Below, one piece after another: positions 7,845 to 15,683 of a stretch of DNA of 38,492 nt; positions within the stretch are counted from its first letter, which is position 1, and the number at the start of each line of letters is the position of its first letter. The notes below the pieces were generated by a model that was not told the origin of the DNA, made no database searches, and saw only the letters and a program-made list of their open reading frames with translations. The stretch spans positions 2,746,294 through 2,784,785 of the forward strand of contig NZ_MTFE01000010.1 in NCBI RefSeq assembly GCF_001953305.1, read 5' to 3'. The stretch comes from Cnuella takakiae. Lineage in GTDB: Bacteria; Bacteroidota; Bacteroidia; Chitinophagales; Chitinophagaceae. Both the position numbers and the translations under genes were made by a program.

Positions 7845-8885
7845 ATGTCCATGGACCTGATGCTGAACCTGAACCTGCCGCCTGCTTCCCATACCATTGA
7901 TCATGGACAAAAGGTGCTGTCCATCGGCTCCTGTTTTACGGAGCATATCGGCAATGCTTTAAAGGACCTCAAGTTCCAGGTACTCCAAAACCCCAATGGC
8001 ATCCTGTTCGACCCGGCTTCTGTTTGCCATAGCCTGGTGAGTTATATGCAGGGCAAGCAATACGGCCCCGACGACCTTTTTTATTACAACGAATTGTGGC
8101 AAAGCTGGAACCACCACAGCCGTTTTTCCGGTATGGATCAAACGGCAGTACTGGAAAAGATCAATGCATCCCAAACAGAAGCTTCCGCCTTCCTTGTTGA
8201 TGCCGACTGGCTGATCATCACTTTAGGTTCCTCTTTCAGCTATCGCCTTACTGCCGATGCGCCTCATCAGCAGGGTGTTGCACCTTTCTCCCCACCAACC
8301 GGGGAGGGTCGGGGAGGGGCCGCCGTCGCCAACTGCCACCGCGCACCCGGCCAGTGGTTCCAAAAGCACCTGCTGCAGATTACGGAAACGGTTGAATTGC
8401 TAGACAATACCCTGCACCAGTTGTTTTACCGCAACCGCAAGGTGCGCATCATTTTCACCATCAGCCCTGTACGGCATATCAGGGATGGAGTAGTGGAAAA
8501 CAACAGGAGCAAGGCCCGCCTGGTTGAAGCCGTGCACCACCTGGTCAACAAGTTTGACCGGCTGCATTATTTTCCGTCTTACGAACTGGTGATTGATGTG
8601 CTGCGCGACTACCGTTTTTATGCCGAGGATATGGTGCATCCCAATTACCTGGCTACAGATTTTGTGCTCGAAAAATTCCTGCAAACCTTTATGAGCCACG
8701 AAACCAATGAACTGGTAGGGGAGTTGCAGAAACTCAATATTGCGCGCAAGCACAAGGCGCAGCATCCCGGCACCGAGGCGCATCAACGTTTCCTGAAAGC
8801 TTACCTTGAAAAATGCCGTACCCTCCAGCATCGGTATCCCAATGTCTCATTTGCCGAAGAACTGCGTTATTTTGCCGGTTCCTAG
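7845..8885 (+). CDS. GSCFA domain protein with an in-frame repeat insertion
   Basis: A 346-residue cytoplasmic protein with the family-defining segment near the N-terminus (IGSCFTEHIG, residues 27-36; the last motif residue is Thr rather than Ala) and a second block, LGSSFSYRL (residues 128-136). GSCFA proteins resemble SGNH/GDSL-type hydrolases; their substrate is unknown to me. In related proteins the second block runs almost directly into VANCHRAP. Here about 22 residues (139-160, containing SPPTGEGRGG) intervene and are encoded by a G-rich palindromic repeat (8288-8321). Reading continues to a normal C-terminus (RFLKAYLEKCR...FAEELRYF). An alternative ATG lies two codons downstream at 7851. 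Confidence 0.88.
   Translation: MSMDLMLNLNLPPASHTIDHGQKVLSIGSCFTEHIGNALKDLKFQVLQNPNGILFDPASVCHSLVSYMQGKQYGPDDLFYYNELWQSWNHHSRFSGMDQTAVLEKINASQTEASAFLVDADWLIITLGSSFSYRLTADAPHQQGVAPFSPPTGEGRGGAAVANCHRAPGQWFQKHLLQITETVELLDNTLHQLFYRNRKVRIIFTISPVRHIRDGVVENNRSKARLVEAVHHLVNKFDRLHYFPSYELVIDVLRDYRFYAEDMVHPNYLATDFVLEKFLQTFMSHETNELVGELQKLNIARKHKAQHPGTEAHQRFLKAYLEKCRTLQHRYPNVSFAEELRYFAGS
8288..8321 (+). repeat. G-rich palindromic repeat inserted in the GSCFA gene
   Basis: CTCCCC (8288-8293) pairs with GGGGAG (8301-8306) around ACCAACC and is followed by GGTCGGGGAGGGGCC. The pattern resembles the dispersed CTCCC...GGGAG...GGGG intergenic palindromes found in many bacterial genomes. It is read without a stop codon in the host frame. 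Confidence 0.6.
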
Positions 8886-8927
8886 TCCCGGCCTTTGCCG
8901 GAAATAGTTTTAGTAAATCAACGATTC

Positions 8928-10034
8928 ATGCGCTTGCCCCTCTTACTTTGCTTTTGCCTCTTTGCAGGCTTTTTCAGTTTGGCTCAAAAAACGGCACCGC
9001 TCCGCATCGGGGTTGCCGGACTTACCCATACCCATGTCCATGGCATTTTCAACAGTGCCAAGCGGGGCGAGATAGAAATTGTGGGTATTGCCGAAAGCAA
9101 TAAGGTTCTCATAAAGCGGTACAGCGAGCAGTACCATATACCTGCCGACAAGTTTTTTCCCAGCCTCCAGGCATTGCTAGAAGCCCGCAAGCCAGAAGCG
9201 GTGGCAGCATTCAACAGTATTTACGAACACCTGGATGTGGTGCAGCAATGTGCACCTAAAGGAATACATATAATGGTGGAAAAGCCATTGGCGGTAAGCC
9301 TTGATCATGCCCGGCAGATGGAAGCCCTTGCCCGGAAAAACAAAGTTTTGTTGCTGACCAACTTTGAAACTACCTGGTACGCCAGCATGGAGGAAACCTT
9401 TAAAATGGTACACGAGCATGGGGCCATTGGCGACATCAGGCGGATGGTGGTGCACGACGGCCACCAGGGACCCAAAGAAATTGGCGTGGATCCTGAGTTT
9501 TTGTCCTGGCTAACGGATCCAAAGTTCAATGGGGCAGGGGCCCTGATGGATTTCGGCTGTTATGGCGCCAACCTGGCTACCTGGCTATTAAAGGGGGAGC
9601 GGCCGGTTTCTGTTACTGCTATTGTGCAAACCATCAAACCCGCTATTTACCCCAAAGTGGATGATGATGCTACCATCGTGGTGCAATACCCGCAAAGGCA
9701 GGTGGTGATACAGGCTTCCTGGAATTGGCCCTATAGCCGCAAAGACCTGGAAGTGTACGGGCAAACCGGATCGCTGCTGGCCCCGGATAAAAGCACTTTA
9801 ATTTACCGACTTGATGACGGCGATCCGCCTACGCACCGGATGCTGGGCAACCGCAAAGCGCCTTATGATGATCCTTTTGCCTACTTTGCTGCGCTGGTTC
9901 GTGGAAAGATCCAGGCTCCTGAATACGACCTGTCGAGCCTGGAAACCAATATGATTGTGATGGAAATACTGGAAGCGGCAAAACAGTCGGCAAAAGAAAA
10001 ACGAACCATTTCACTGGAGCCCGGAAAGCTTTAG
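8928..10034 (+). CDS. Exported Gfo/Idh/MocA family oxidoreductase
   Basis: A 368-residue NAD(P)-dependent oxidoreductase of the glucose-fructose oxidoreductase/inositol dehydrogenase family. A hydrophobic signal peptide (MRLPLLLCFCLFAGFFSLAQ) ends at a probable signal peptidase I site, so the protein is predicted to be periplasmic or exported, as for several Gfo/Idh relatives in Bacteroidota. The Rossmann segment is RIGVAGLTHTHVHGI; EKPLAVSLDHAR carries the conserved EKP; the C-terminal substrate domain holds DFGCYGANLATWLL. The start is the ATG at 8928, which begins directly at the signal peptide; an upstream TTG adds no recognisable sequence. The substrate is unknown, probably a sugar or cyclitol. 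The gene converges on the miaE-like gene with no clear terminator between them. Confidence 0.9.
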   Translation: MRLPLLLCFCLFAGFFSLAQKTAPLRIGVAGLTHTHVHGIFNSAKRGEIEIVGIAESNKVLIKRYSEQYHIPADKFFPSLQALLEARKPEAVAAFNSIYEHLDVVQQCAPKGIHIMVEKPLAVSLDHARQMEALARKNKVLLLTNFETTWYASMEETFKMVHEHGAIGDIRRMVVHDGHQGPKEIGVDPEFLSWLTDPKFNGAGALMDFGCYGANLATWLLKGERPVSVTAIVQTIKPAIYPKVDDDATIVVQYPQRQVVIQASWNWPYSRKDLEVYGQTGSLLAPDKSTLIYRLDDGDPPTHRMLGNRKAPYDDPFAYFAALVRGKIQAPEYDLSSLETNMIVMEILEAAKQSAKEKRTISLEPGKL

Positions 10035-10087
10035 GGAAATGATGTTCCGTGTTCATTGTCATTATTTATTAACCTGTAATTGCGGCC

Positions 10088-10708
10088 TCAATGGATCCGG
10101 TCGCCACGCAGTTCCAGGTCCTGCATAACCTGGCCTTCATAGGCCAGCCATTCTTTCCAGCGGCTGCGTACTTTTTCTTTATCGATGTAGGTTTCAGCCA
10201 GCTCAATAAACAGGGTATAGTGCCCGGCCTCGCTTTCCATAAAACGGCGGTAAAATTTGCGGAGGTACTCGTCCTCTAAACCTTCGGAAAGGCGCTTAAA
10301 GCGTTCGCAGCTGCGGGCCTCAATCAGGGCCATGATCAGAAGCTGGTCGAGCAGTCGGCCTTCTTCAGCGCCACCCTGTGTTTGAAAAGCCATTAGTTTG
10401 TTGACGTACGCGTCTTTTCTTTGCTGGCCCAACTGCAGGCCGCGTTTTTTCAGCTCAGCCAGCACCAGCCGGAAATGTCCCCACTCTTCCGTAACGATAG
10501 GCGCCAGTGCTTCTACCAGCTTTACCTTCCGGCTGTAGCGCTGGATCAGCGAAATACAGGTTGTTGCCGCTTTTTGCTCGCAATAGGCATGGTCGGTAAG
10601 TATATCTTCAAGCGAGATGCTGGCGAGGTTCACCCAACGGGGATCGGTAGGGAGTTGCAGACCCAGAATGGCTTTGGTATCGGAGGAAAGTTCGGTCCCG
10701 TTTTCCAT
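10088..10708 (-). CDS. miaE: tRNA-(ms2io6A)-hydroxylase, MiaE-like
   Basis: A 206-residue ferritin-like four-helix protein, predicted to hydroxylate the isopentenyl side chain of ms2i6A37 in tRNAs. The carboxylate-bridged di-iron ligands are visible: Glu44, Glu75-x-x-His78 (EEWGH), Glu130 (LIEARSCERF) and Glu160-x-x-His163 (ESEAGHY). The start is ATG at 10708 (MENGTELSS). An in-frame extension of 98 codons upstream is open but consists of heptad repeat and low-complexity sequence, so I reject it. A TATCTTCG element (10713-10720) ends 4 bases before the ATG, again a possibly leaderless layout. The gene is divergent from rpsO across a repeat-rich region. Confidence 0.9.
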   Translation of the reverse strand: MENGTELSSDTKAILGLQLPTDPRWVNLASISLEDILTDHAYCEQKAATTCISLIQRYSRKVKLVEALAPIVTEEWGHFRLVLAELKKRGLQLGQQRKDAYVNKLMAFQTQGGAEEGRLLDQLLIMALIEARSCERFKRLSEGLEDEYLRKFYRRFMESEAGHYTLFIELAETYIDKEKVRSRWKEWLAYEGQVMQDLELRGDRIH

Positions 10709-10712
10709 GGAG

Positions 10713-10720
10713 CGAAGATA
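10713..10720 (-). promoter_or_regulatory. Putative -7 element (TATCTTCG) of the miaE-like gene
   Basis: One mismatch to TAnnTTTG, ending 4 bases before the ATG at 10708. It lies directly against the G-rich heptad tract. Confidence 0.4.
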
Positions 10721-10722
10721 GA

Positions 10723-10790
10723 AGGTTTGGGGTTTGGGGTTTGGAGTGAGGTGTTTTTGGTTTTTGGTTTCTGGTTTTTTGTTTTGGAGT
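10723..10790. repeat. Degenerate heptad tract, GGGGTTT and TTTTTGG types
   Basis: Plus-strand sequence reads GGTTTGG units three times, then AGTGAGG, then GGTTTTT, GGTTTCT and GGTTTTT-like units. Both unit types seen in the kdsA-tdh region occur here in the same order: GGGGTTT-like nearest the start codon, TTTTTGG further away. Confidence 0.75.
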
Positions 10791-10923
10791 AACCAAGAGG
10801 AGGCAGGTTTAAGGGAAGATGAATATTGGTGTTGCACTTTTGGGTGAATTAGAAATTTCATCATTACTGAAGCTTTTAAGCTAATTAGGATACCTGTTGC
10901 TAAAACCGGCCACTGAAATCCGG

Positions 10924-10965
10924 CAACCTGCAACTGGCAACCTGCAACTTGTATCCTGCTTCCTG
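10924..10965. repeat. Heptad tract, CAACCTG type
   Basis: Six adjacent 7-base units: CAACCTG, CAACTGG, CAACCTG, CAACTTG, TATCCTG, CTTCCTG. It lies between the miaE-like gene and rpsO, with the C-rich strand reading toward rpsO. The stretch 10796-10923 between this tract and the one at 10723 holds nothing that I recognise. Confidence 0.75.
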
Positions 10966-11009
10966 CTACAAAACCTTGCTCCACCTGATTTTCTATCAAC
11001 ATTATTCCC

Positions 11010-11017
11010 TAGCTTTG
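11010..11017 (+). promoter_or_regulatory. Putative -7 element (TAGCTTTG) of rpsO
   Basis: Exact TAnnTTTG match 54 bases before the rpsO ATG at 11072. The leader includes an A-rich stretch (AAAAAAAA) just before the start, the usual substitute for a Shine-Dalgarno in this phylum. Confidence 0.6.
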
Positions 11018-11071
11018 CCCCCGAAAAATATACACGGGTATCTAATCGGATGTCTTTCAAAAAAAACTACG

Positions 11072-11341
11072 ATGTCAATTACTAAAGAAAAGAAAGCTGG
11101 CATTTTTGCCACTTACGGTGGTTCTGAAACCAACACCGGCTCTATTGAGGGCCAAATCGCTGTGCTGACTGAGCGCATCAGCCATATCTCTGGTCACCTG
11201 CAGCAAAACAAAAAAGATTTCTCTACCCACCGTGGTCTGATGCAGCTGGTAGGCCGTCGCCGCCGCTTGCTCAACTACCTCCAGAAGCACAACCTGGCAG
11301 GTTACCGCGCTCTGATCGAGAAGCTGGGAATCCGCAAATAA
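11072..11341 (+). CDS. rpsO: 30S ribosomal protein S15
   Basis: An 89-residue primary 16S rRNA-binding protein of the central domain of the 30S subunit. The typical helices are visible: GSIEGQIAVLTERISHISGHL, then the loop KKDFSTHRGLMQLVGRRRRLLNYL and the C-terminal YRALIEKLGIRK. The length is normal. The ATG at 11072 gives the standard N-terminus (MSITKEKK) and is preceded by an A-rich leader. rpsO is followed by its own terminator and then by pnp, the same gene order as in E. coli and many other bacteria. Confidence 0.98.
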   Translation: MSITKEKKAGIFATYGGSETNTGSIEGQIAVLTERISHISGHLQQNKKDFSTHRGLMQLVGRRRRLLNYLQKHNLAGYRALIEKLGIRK

Positions 11342-11362
11342 TTGCAACATATTGCACAATAT

Positions 11363-11386
11363 CCCTCCCGCAAGGGAGGGCTTTTT
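11363..11386 (+). terminator. Rho-independent terminator of rpsO
   Basis: CCCTCCC (11363-11369) and GGGAGGG (11374-11380) around a GCAA tetraloop, followed by CTTTTTG. Located 21 bases past the rpsO stop. Confidence 0.9.
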
Positions 11387-11387
11387 G

Positions 11388-11420
11388 TATAGTACAGTAG
11401 GCTATGCCCGCTGTACTATA
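11388..11420. promoter_or_regulatory. Perfect 10-base inverted repeat between rpsO and pnp
   Basis: TATAGTACAG (11388-11397) and CTGTACTATA (11411-11420) are exact inverse complements separated by 13 bases. It follows the rpsO terminator and lies 71 bases before the pnp ATG, with no T-run after it. It may be a protein-binding dyad or a leader hairpin in pnp mRNA; in E. coli the pnp leader hairpin is an RNase III autoregulation site, but I cannot show the same here. Confidence 0.55.
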
Positions 11421-11491
11421 CGTGTTTCTGTATCCCATCACTTTCCCGGATTGCTTGCCCTAACCAATGTTCCGGGAACAAATTTGAACCA

Positions 11492-13795
11492 ATGCTCACA
11501 CAAAAAATCAGTAAAACTTTTGATATAGGCGATGGTCGCGAAGTGACCATCGAAACCGGAAGGCTGGCACGTCAGGCAGATGGATCGGTAACCGTGCGCA
11601 TGGGCAATAGCATCCTGTTGGCTACCGTGGTAGCTACCGAGGAGCCCAAACCCGGACAAGATTTCTTCCCCCTGAGCGTGGACTACATGGAGAAGTTTGC
11701 TTCTGCAGGCCGCATTCCCGGTTCTTTCTTCAAGCGTGAAGGCCGCCTCAACGATTATGAGGTGCTGACCTCCCGCCTGATCGACCGCGCCCTGCGTCCG
11801 CTTTTCCCCGAAGATTATTTCTGCGAAGTACAGGTGATCATCACCCTGATTTCTTCCGACGCAGAGATCCTGCCTGATGCCATGGCTTGCCTGGCAGCTT
11901 CGGCAGCACTGGCGGTTTCTACTATTCCCATCAAAGAAATTATTTCCGAGGTACGCATCAGCCGCATCAACGGTCAATACAAGATCAACCCCACCCGCAG
12001 CGAAATGGCCCAGTCCGATATGGACTTCATGGTTGCTGCTACCATGGACAACATCATGATGGTGGAAGGGGAAGCCAAAGAATGTTCTGAAGAAGAGCTG
12101 GTGGAAGCCCTGGGTATTGCACACGAAGCCATCAAAGTTCAGATTCGTGCCCAGGCCGAACTGCGCGACATGGCCGGTGTTGGTCCCAAGCGCGACTATC
12201 CCAAGCCTGTTCAGAAAGAAGAACTGCGTGCCCGCGTGGAAGCCATTGCCCGCAAGCAAATGGAAGATGCCAGCCGTGCCCGCCAGTCGAAAGCTGACCG
12301 CAAAGACACGTACAAAAAAATCCAGGAGCAGGTGATGGAAGCCCTCCGCCAGGACGCAGGTCTGGGTGAAGGCGAATCGCTGCCCGATGATGTTAAGAAA
12401 CTGGCCAAAACCTACCTGGCCGACCTCCAGTATTATGTTGTCCGGGAAATGATCCTGAACGATAAAGTACGTTTGGATGGCCGTGGCCTGGAAGATGTTC
12501 GCCCCCTGGATATGGAAGTAGACGTGCTGCCTACGCCGCACGGTGCTGCCCTGTTTACCCGTGGCGAAACCCAGTCGCTGACCACCGTAACCCTGGGTAC
12601 ACCCCTGGACGAACTGCTGGTGGAAAGCGCTGCCAATTCTGAATACTCCAAATTCATTCTTCACTACAATTTCCCTCCCTTCTCTACCGGTGAGGTGAAG
12701 TTTTTGCGCGGCCCCGGCCGTCGCGAAGTAGGCCATGGTAACCTGGCCCTGCGTTCGCTGAAGCAAATGATGCCTGCTGGTGATTTTGCTTACACCGTGC
12801 GTGTGGTGAGCGATATCCTGGAATCAAACGGTTCCTCTTCAATGGCTACCGTGTGCGCCGGTTCGCTGGCCCTTATGGATGCCGGTGTGCCTTTCCGCAA
12901 ACACGTTGGCGGTGTGGCCATGGGGCTTATCACCGATGGTCAGCGTTACGCTGTTCTGACCGATATCCTTGGTGATGAAGACCACCTGGGTGATATGGAC
13001 TTCAAGGTTACAGGTACCCGCGATGGTATCTGCGGTATCCAGATGGACATCAAGGTAGACGGCCTTACCCTCGAGATTATGAGCAACGCCTTGCAGCAAG
13101 CCAAGCGCGGCCGTATGCATATCCTTGATGCCATGCACAACTGCATTGCCGAAGCGCGTACCGACGTGAAGCCGCATGCTCCCCGCATGGTGAAAATCGT
13201 AATTGACCGCGAGTACATCGGTGCGGTGATCGGGCCCCAGGGCAAGATCATCCAGGAGATCCAGCGCGAAACGGGTACAACCATCAATATCGAAGAAAAG
13301 AACAACCAGGGCGAAGTGGGCATCTTTGGCGTAAACAAAGAAGGTGTAGACAAAGCACTGGCCTGGATCAAGGGTATCGTATCTGTTCCCGAAGTGGGCA
13401 CCGAGTACGAAGCTACTGTGAAGACCATCCAGCCTTATGGCGCTTTTGTTGAGTTCCTCCCCGGCAAACAAGGTTTGCTCCACATCTCCGAAGTGAGCTG
13501 GAAGCGCCTTGAAACGCTGGAAGGTGTATTGAACGAAGGCGATGTGGTGAAGGTAAAGCTGACCGGTACCGATCCTAAAACCGGCAAGTTCAAGCTGAGC
13601 CGCAAAGTGTTGCTGCCCAAACCCGAAGGTTATGTAGAACGTCCTGCCCGTGAAGAGGGTGGTGGCGATCGCCGCGACCGCGGAGATCGTGGAGGCGACC
13701 GTGGTGGTTTCCGCCGCGACGACCGTCCCCGCCGTGAAGGTGGTTTCCGTCCCCAGGGCGGTGGCCAGCAAAGCGAAGGTGGTAACGAAGCTTAA
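11492..13795 (+). CDS. pnp: Polyribonucleotide nucleotidyltransferase (PNPase)
   Basis: A 767-residue phosphorolytic 3'-5' exoribonuclease, a trimeric ring and core of RNA decay. It has two RNase PH domains (the first beginning GDGREVTIETGRLARQADGS; the second around FLRGPGRREVGHGNLALRSL and DILGDEDHLGDMDFKV, with catalytic Asp residues) joined by an all-helical linker. A KH domain (IGAVIGPQGKIIQEI) and an S1 domain (VGTEYEATVKTIQPYGAFVEF) follow. The last ~65 residues form a low-complexity Arg/Gly/Asp tail with RGG and RGD repeats, longer than in E. coli PNPase and probably RNA-binding. Preceded by rpsO and a dyad at 11388, and followed by a strong terminator. Confidence 0.98.
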   Translation: MLTQKISKTFDIGDGREVTIETGRLARQADGSVTVRMGNSILLATVVATEEPKPGQDFFPLSVDYMEKFASAGRIPGSFFKREGRLNDYEVLTSRLIDRALRPLFPEDYFCEVQVIITLISSDAEILPDAMACLAASAALAVSTIPIKEIISEVRISRINGQYKINPTRSEMAQSDMDFMVAATMDNIMMVEGEAKECSEEELVEALGIAHEAIKVQIRAQAELRDMAGVGPKRDYPKPVQKEELRARVEAIARKQMEDASRARQSKADRKDTYKKIQEQVMEALRQDAGLGEGESLPDDVKKLAKTYLADLQYYVVREMILNDKVRLDGRGLEDVRPLDMEVDVLPTPHGAALFTRGETQSLTTVTLGTPLDELLVESAANSEYSKFILHYNFPPFSTGEVKFLRGPGRREVGHGNLALRSLKQMMPAGDFAYTVRVVSDILESNGSSSMATVCAGSLALMDAGVPFRKHVGGVAMGLITDGQRYAVLTDILGDEDHLGDMDFKVTGTRDGICGIQMDIKVDGLTLEIMSNALQQAKRGRMHILDAMHNCIAEARTDVKPHAPRMVKIVIDREYIGAVIGPQGKIIQEIQRETGTTINIEEKNNQGEVGIFGVNKEGVDKALAWIKGIVSVPEVGTEYEATVKTIQPYGAFVEFLPGKQGLLHISEVSWKRLETLEGVLNEGDVVKVKLTGTDPKTGKFKLSRKVLLPKPEGYVERPAREEGGGDRRDRGDRGGDRGGFRRDDRPRREGGFRPQGGGQQSEGGNEA

Positions 13796-13815
13796 TCTTT
13801 CCGATACATAGTTCA

Positions 13816-13847
13816 AGGCTGCCGGTGGATGCTGGCAGCCTTTTTTT
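13816..13847 (+). terminator. Rho-independent terminator of pnp
   Basis: AGGCTGCC (13816-13823) and GGCAGCCT (13834-13841) around a 10-base loop, followed by a run of T residues. Confidence 0.9.
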
Positions 13848-13848
13848 A

Positions 13849-14050
13849 TTTCACGCAAAGGCGCTAAGGAGCAAAGCCGCAAAGATTTTCACGCAACGGA
13901 GTGACGGCGGAACGGAAGGTTTATCATTTGAGTTTATGATAAGTAATCCAAATTGTAGGCACTATTCTCTTTAAAGATTCACTTTGCGTCTTCGCGCCTA
14001 TGCGAGCAACCTTCCTTTTCGTCTTTGCTCCTTAGCGCCTTAGCGTGAAA
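13849..14050. repeat. Inverted element built of 8-base units between pnp and prmA
   Basis: The first 36 bases (13849-13884) and last 36 bases (14015-14050) are inverse complements at 33 of 36 positions. Each arm is made of octamers of GCAAAGNN/GCTAAGNN type, starting TTTCACGC on the outside. More degenerate units continue inward to about 13910 and back to about 13980; the centre (13925-13975) is AT-rich and unrelated. The right arm ends 12 bases before the prmA ATG. No open reading frame lies inside. Confidence 0.8.
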
Positions 14051-14061
14051 AAATCATTACC

Positions 14062-14865
14062 ATGAACCACATTCAAATTTCCATCGAGGCTTCCGAAGAG
14101 CAACAGGAACTGCTCATCTCCGAACTGAGCGACCTGGGTGCTACCGGCTTCGAACAAACGAATACCCACCTTTTGGTGTACTTTGATGAGGAAGGCTTTC
14201 CCAGTTATGAAGTAAACGAGGTGCTTGAAGGTCATAACACCACTGTACAAACGATAGCGCAACAGAACTGGAATGCCCTGTGGGAATCCAATTTCCAGCC
14301 CGTGATCGTAGATGATTTTTGCGCGGTGCGGGCCCATTTCCATGAGCCCGTCCAGGGCATGCAACATGAAATCCTGATCACGCCTAAAATGAGTTTTGGT
14401 ACCGGTCATCATGCCACCACCTGGATGATGATGCAGCAAATGCGTGGTATTGATTTTAACGGCAAACAGGTGTTTGATTTTGGCACCGGCACCGGCATCC
14501 TGGCCATCCTTGCAGAGAAACTAGGGGCAGCCAACATTGATGCAATCGACAATGATGAATGGAGTATTGAGAACGGGATTGAGAATGCGGAACGTAATAA
14601 TTGTAGTCGTATCAATCTCTACCTGGATTCTTCGGTGCCTGGAAAACAGTATGATATTATCCTGGCCAATATCAACCGCAATGTTATTTTGATGCACCTG
14701 GAGCATTTGGTAAAGGCTGTTGTGCCGCAGGGATTGATTTTGTTCAGCGGATTGCTGACTACCGATGAGGAGGTTATTGTGAAAGCCTGCGAAACACATG
14801 GACTAAAGTTAATTAAACAACAAAGCCGCAATAACTGGATTTCGCTGCTGATGCAATGTGCCTGA
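14062..14865 (+). CDS. prmA: Ribosomal protein L11 methyltransferase
   Basis: A SAM-dependent enzyme that trimethylates ribosomal protein L11. The 267-residue protein has an N-terminal L11-recognition domain, then KMSFGTGHHATT (residues 109-120, the PrmA signature) and SAM motif I, VFDFGTGTGILAILAEKLGA (from residue 137). LANINRNVIL corresponds to the catalytic post-II segment. It is slightly shorter than the E. coli enzyme (293), as is usual in this phylum. The ATG lies 12 bases after the inverted octamer element, so the promoter may lie inside or beyond that element. Confidence 0.95.
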   Translation: MNHIQISIEASEEQQELLISELSDLGATGFEQTNTHLLVYFDEEGFPSYEVNEVLEGHNTTVQTIAQQNWNALWESNFQPVIVDDFCAVRAHFHEPVQGMQHEILITPKMSFGTGHHATTWMMMQQMRGIDFNGKQVFDFGTGTGILAILAEKLGAANIDAIDNDEWSIENGIENAERNNCSRINLYLDSSVPGKQYDIILANINRNVILMHLEHLVKAVVPQGLILFSGLLTTDEEVIVKACETHGLKLIKQQSRNNWISLLMQCA

Positions 14866-14907
14866 TTTACGGCACCTTTTTAGCATTGGTTCTTAGAGCT
14901 TTTCGCC

Positions 14908-14915
14908 TACATTTG
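14908..14915 (+). promoter_or_regulatory. Putative -7 element (TACATTTG) of plsY
   Basis: Exact TAnnTTTG match 23 bases before the plsY ATG. Confidence 0.55.
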
Positions 14916-14938
14916 TTAACGTCCCAAGTATCTCTTGC

Positions 14939-15592
14939 ATGAATGAACTATTGATCATCTTATTGGCTTACCTCCTTGGCAGTATTCCAACTTCCGTATG
15001 GGTGAGCAAATATTTTTTTCAAATAGATATCCGCGATTATGGCAGCGGCAATGCCGGTGCCACCAATACCTACCGCATACTGGGTTCCAAGTGGGGCACT
15101 TTTGTGATGGTTGCCGATATGCTTAAAGCAGTCATTGCCGTTAAACTGGCTTTCCTGCTCCCCGAATCCTATGACAATGAATTGTACCTGGTAAACCTCC
15201 AGTTAGGGTTGGGGCTTGCTGCTGTCATTGGACATATCTTTCCGGTCTGGGCAAATTTTAAAGGCGGTAAAGGTGTGGCTTCCTTGTTTGGGATGGTGCT
15301 GGGTATCCAGCCCAATGTTGCCCTTTGTTGTGTAGGTGTTTTTATCCTCGTGCTTTACCTTACGCGTTGGGTTTCGCTCAGTTCTATACTTGCCAGTATT
15401 GCCTTCCCGGTATTTATCCTGGTCATCTTTAATGAGCCCGAACACCTGTACCGCGTATTTGCCATTGTTGTTGCACTGCTGGTTTTATTTACCCACCAGA
15501 AGAACATCGGCCGCATCATTAAGGGAAATGAAAGCAAGGTGCCCATTCTCAAACACCGCGACCGACGCAAGGGAACCCGGCACGACAAGTAG
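14939..15592 (+). CDS. plsY: Acyl-phosphate:glycerol-3-phosphate acyltransferase
   Basis: An inner-membrane enzyme that transfers acyl groups from acyl-phosphate to glycerol-3-phosphate, the first step of phospholipid synthesis. The 217 residues contain several hydrophobic spans (LLIILLAYLLGSIPTSVWV at the start, then LGLAAVIGHIFPVWA, NVALCCVGVFILVLYL and FAIVVALLVLF) and the three conserved loops GSGNAGATNT, GHIFPVW...GGKGVAS and the C-terminal H-QKNIGRIIKGNE segment. All are normal for PlsY. A weak hairpin (CCCTG/CAGGG near 15621-15633, then TCTTTTTG) follows and may terminate the transcript. Confidence 0.96.
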   Translation: MNELLIILLAYLLGSIPTSVWVSKYFFQIDIRDYGSGNAGATNTYRILGSKWGTFVMVADMLKAVIAVKLAFLLPESYDNELYLVNLQLGLGLAAVIGHIFPVWANFKGGKGVASLFGMVLGIQPNVALCCVGVFILVLYLTRWVSLSSILASIAFPVFILVIFNEPEHLYRVFAIVVALLVLFTHQKNIGRIIKGNESKVPILKHRDRRKGTRHDK

Positions 15593-15683
15593 ATTTTTAC
15601 AACGCTTTAATAAACAAAGGCCCTGGTTCAGGGTCTTTTTGTTTGGTATAATCATTGAATTTATCAACCTAAACGGAACAAAG

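Noticed and set aside
10709-11002. N-terminal extension of the miaE-like protein
   Set aside because: The extra 98 codons are heptad repeat translation (for example LQVAGCQLQVAG); MENGTELSS at 10708 is the family-like start with a promoter element before it.
11438-13882. Long minus-strand open frames opposite pnp
   Set aside because: Low-complexity hydrophobic translations opposite an intact PNPase; shadows.
15336-15683. N-terminal extension of the M48 peptidase
   Set aside because: It overlaps plsY in another frame and would hide the lipoprotein signal peptide that starts at 15684.
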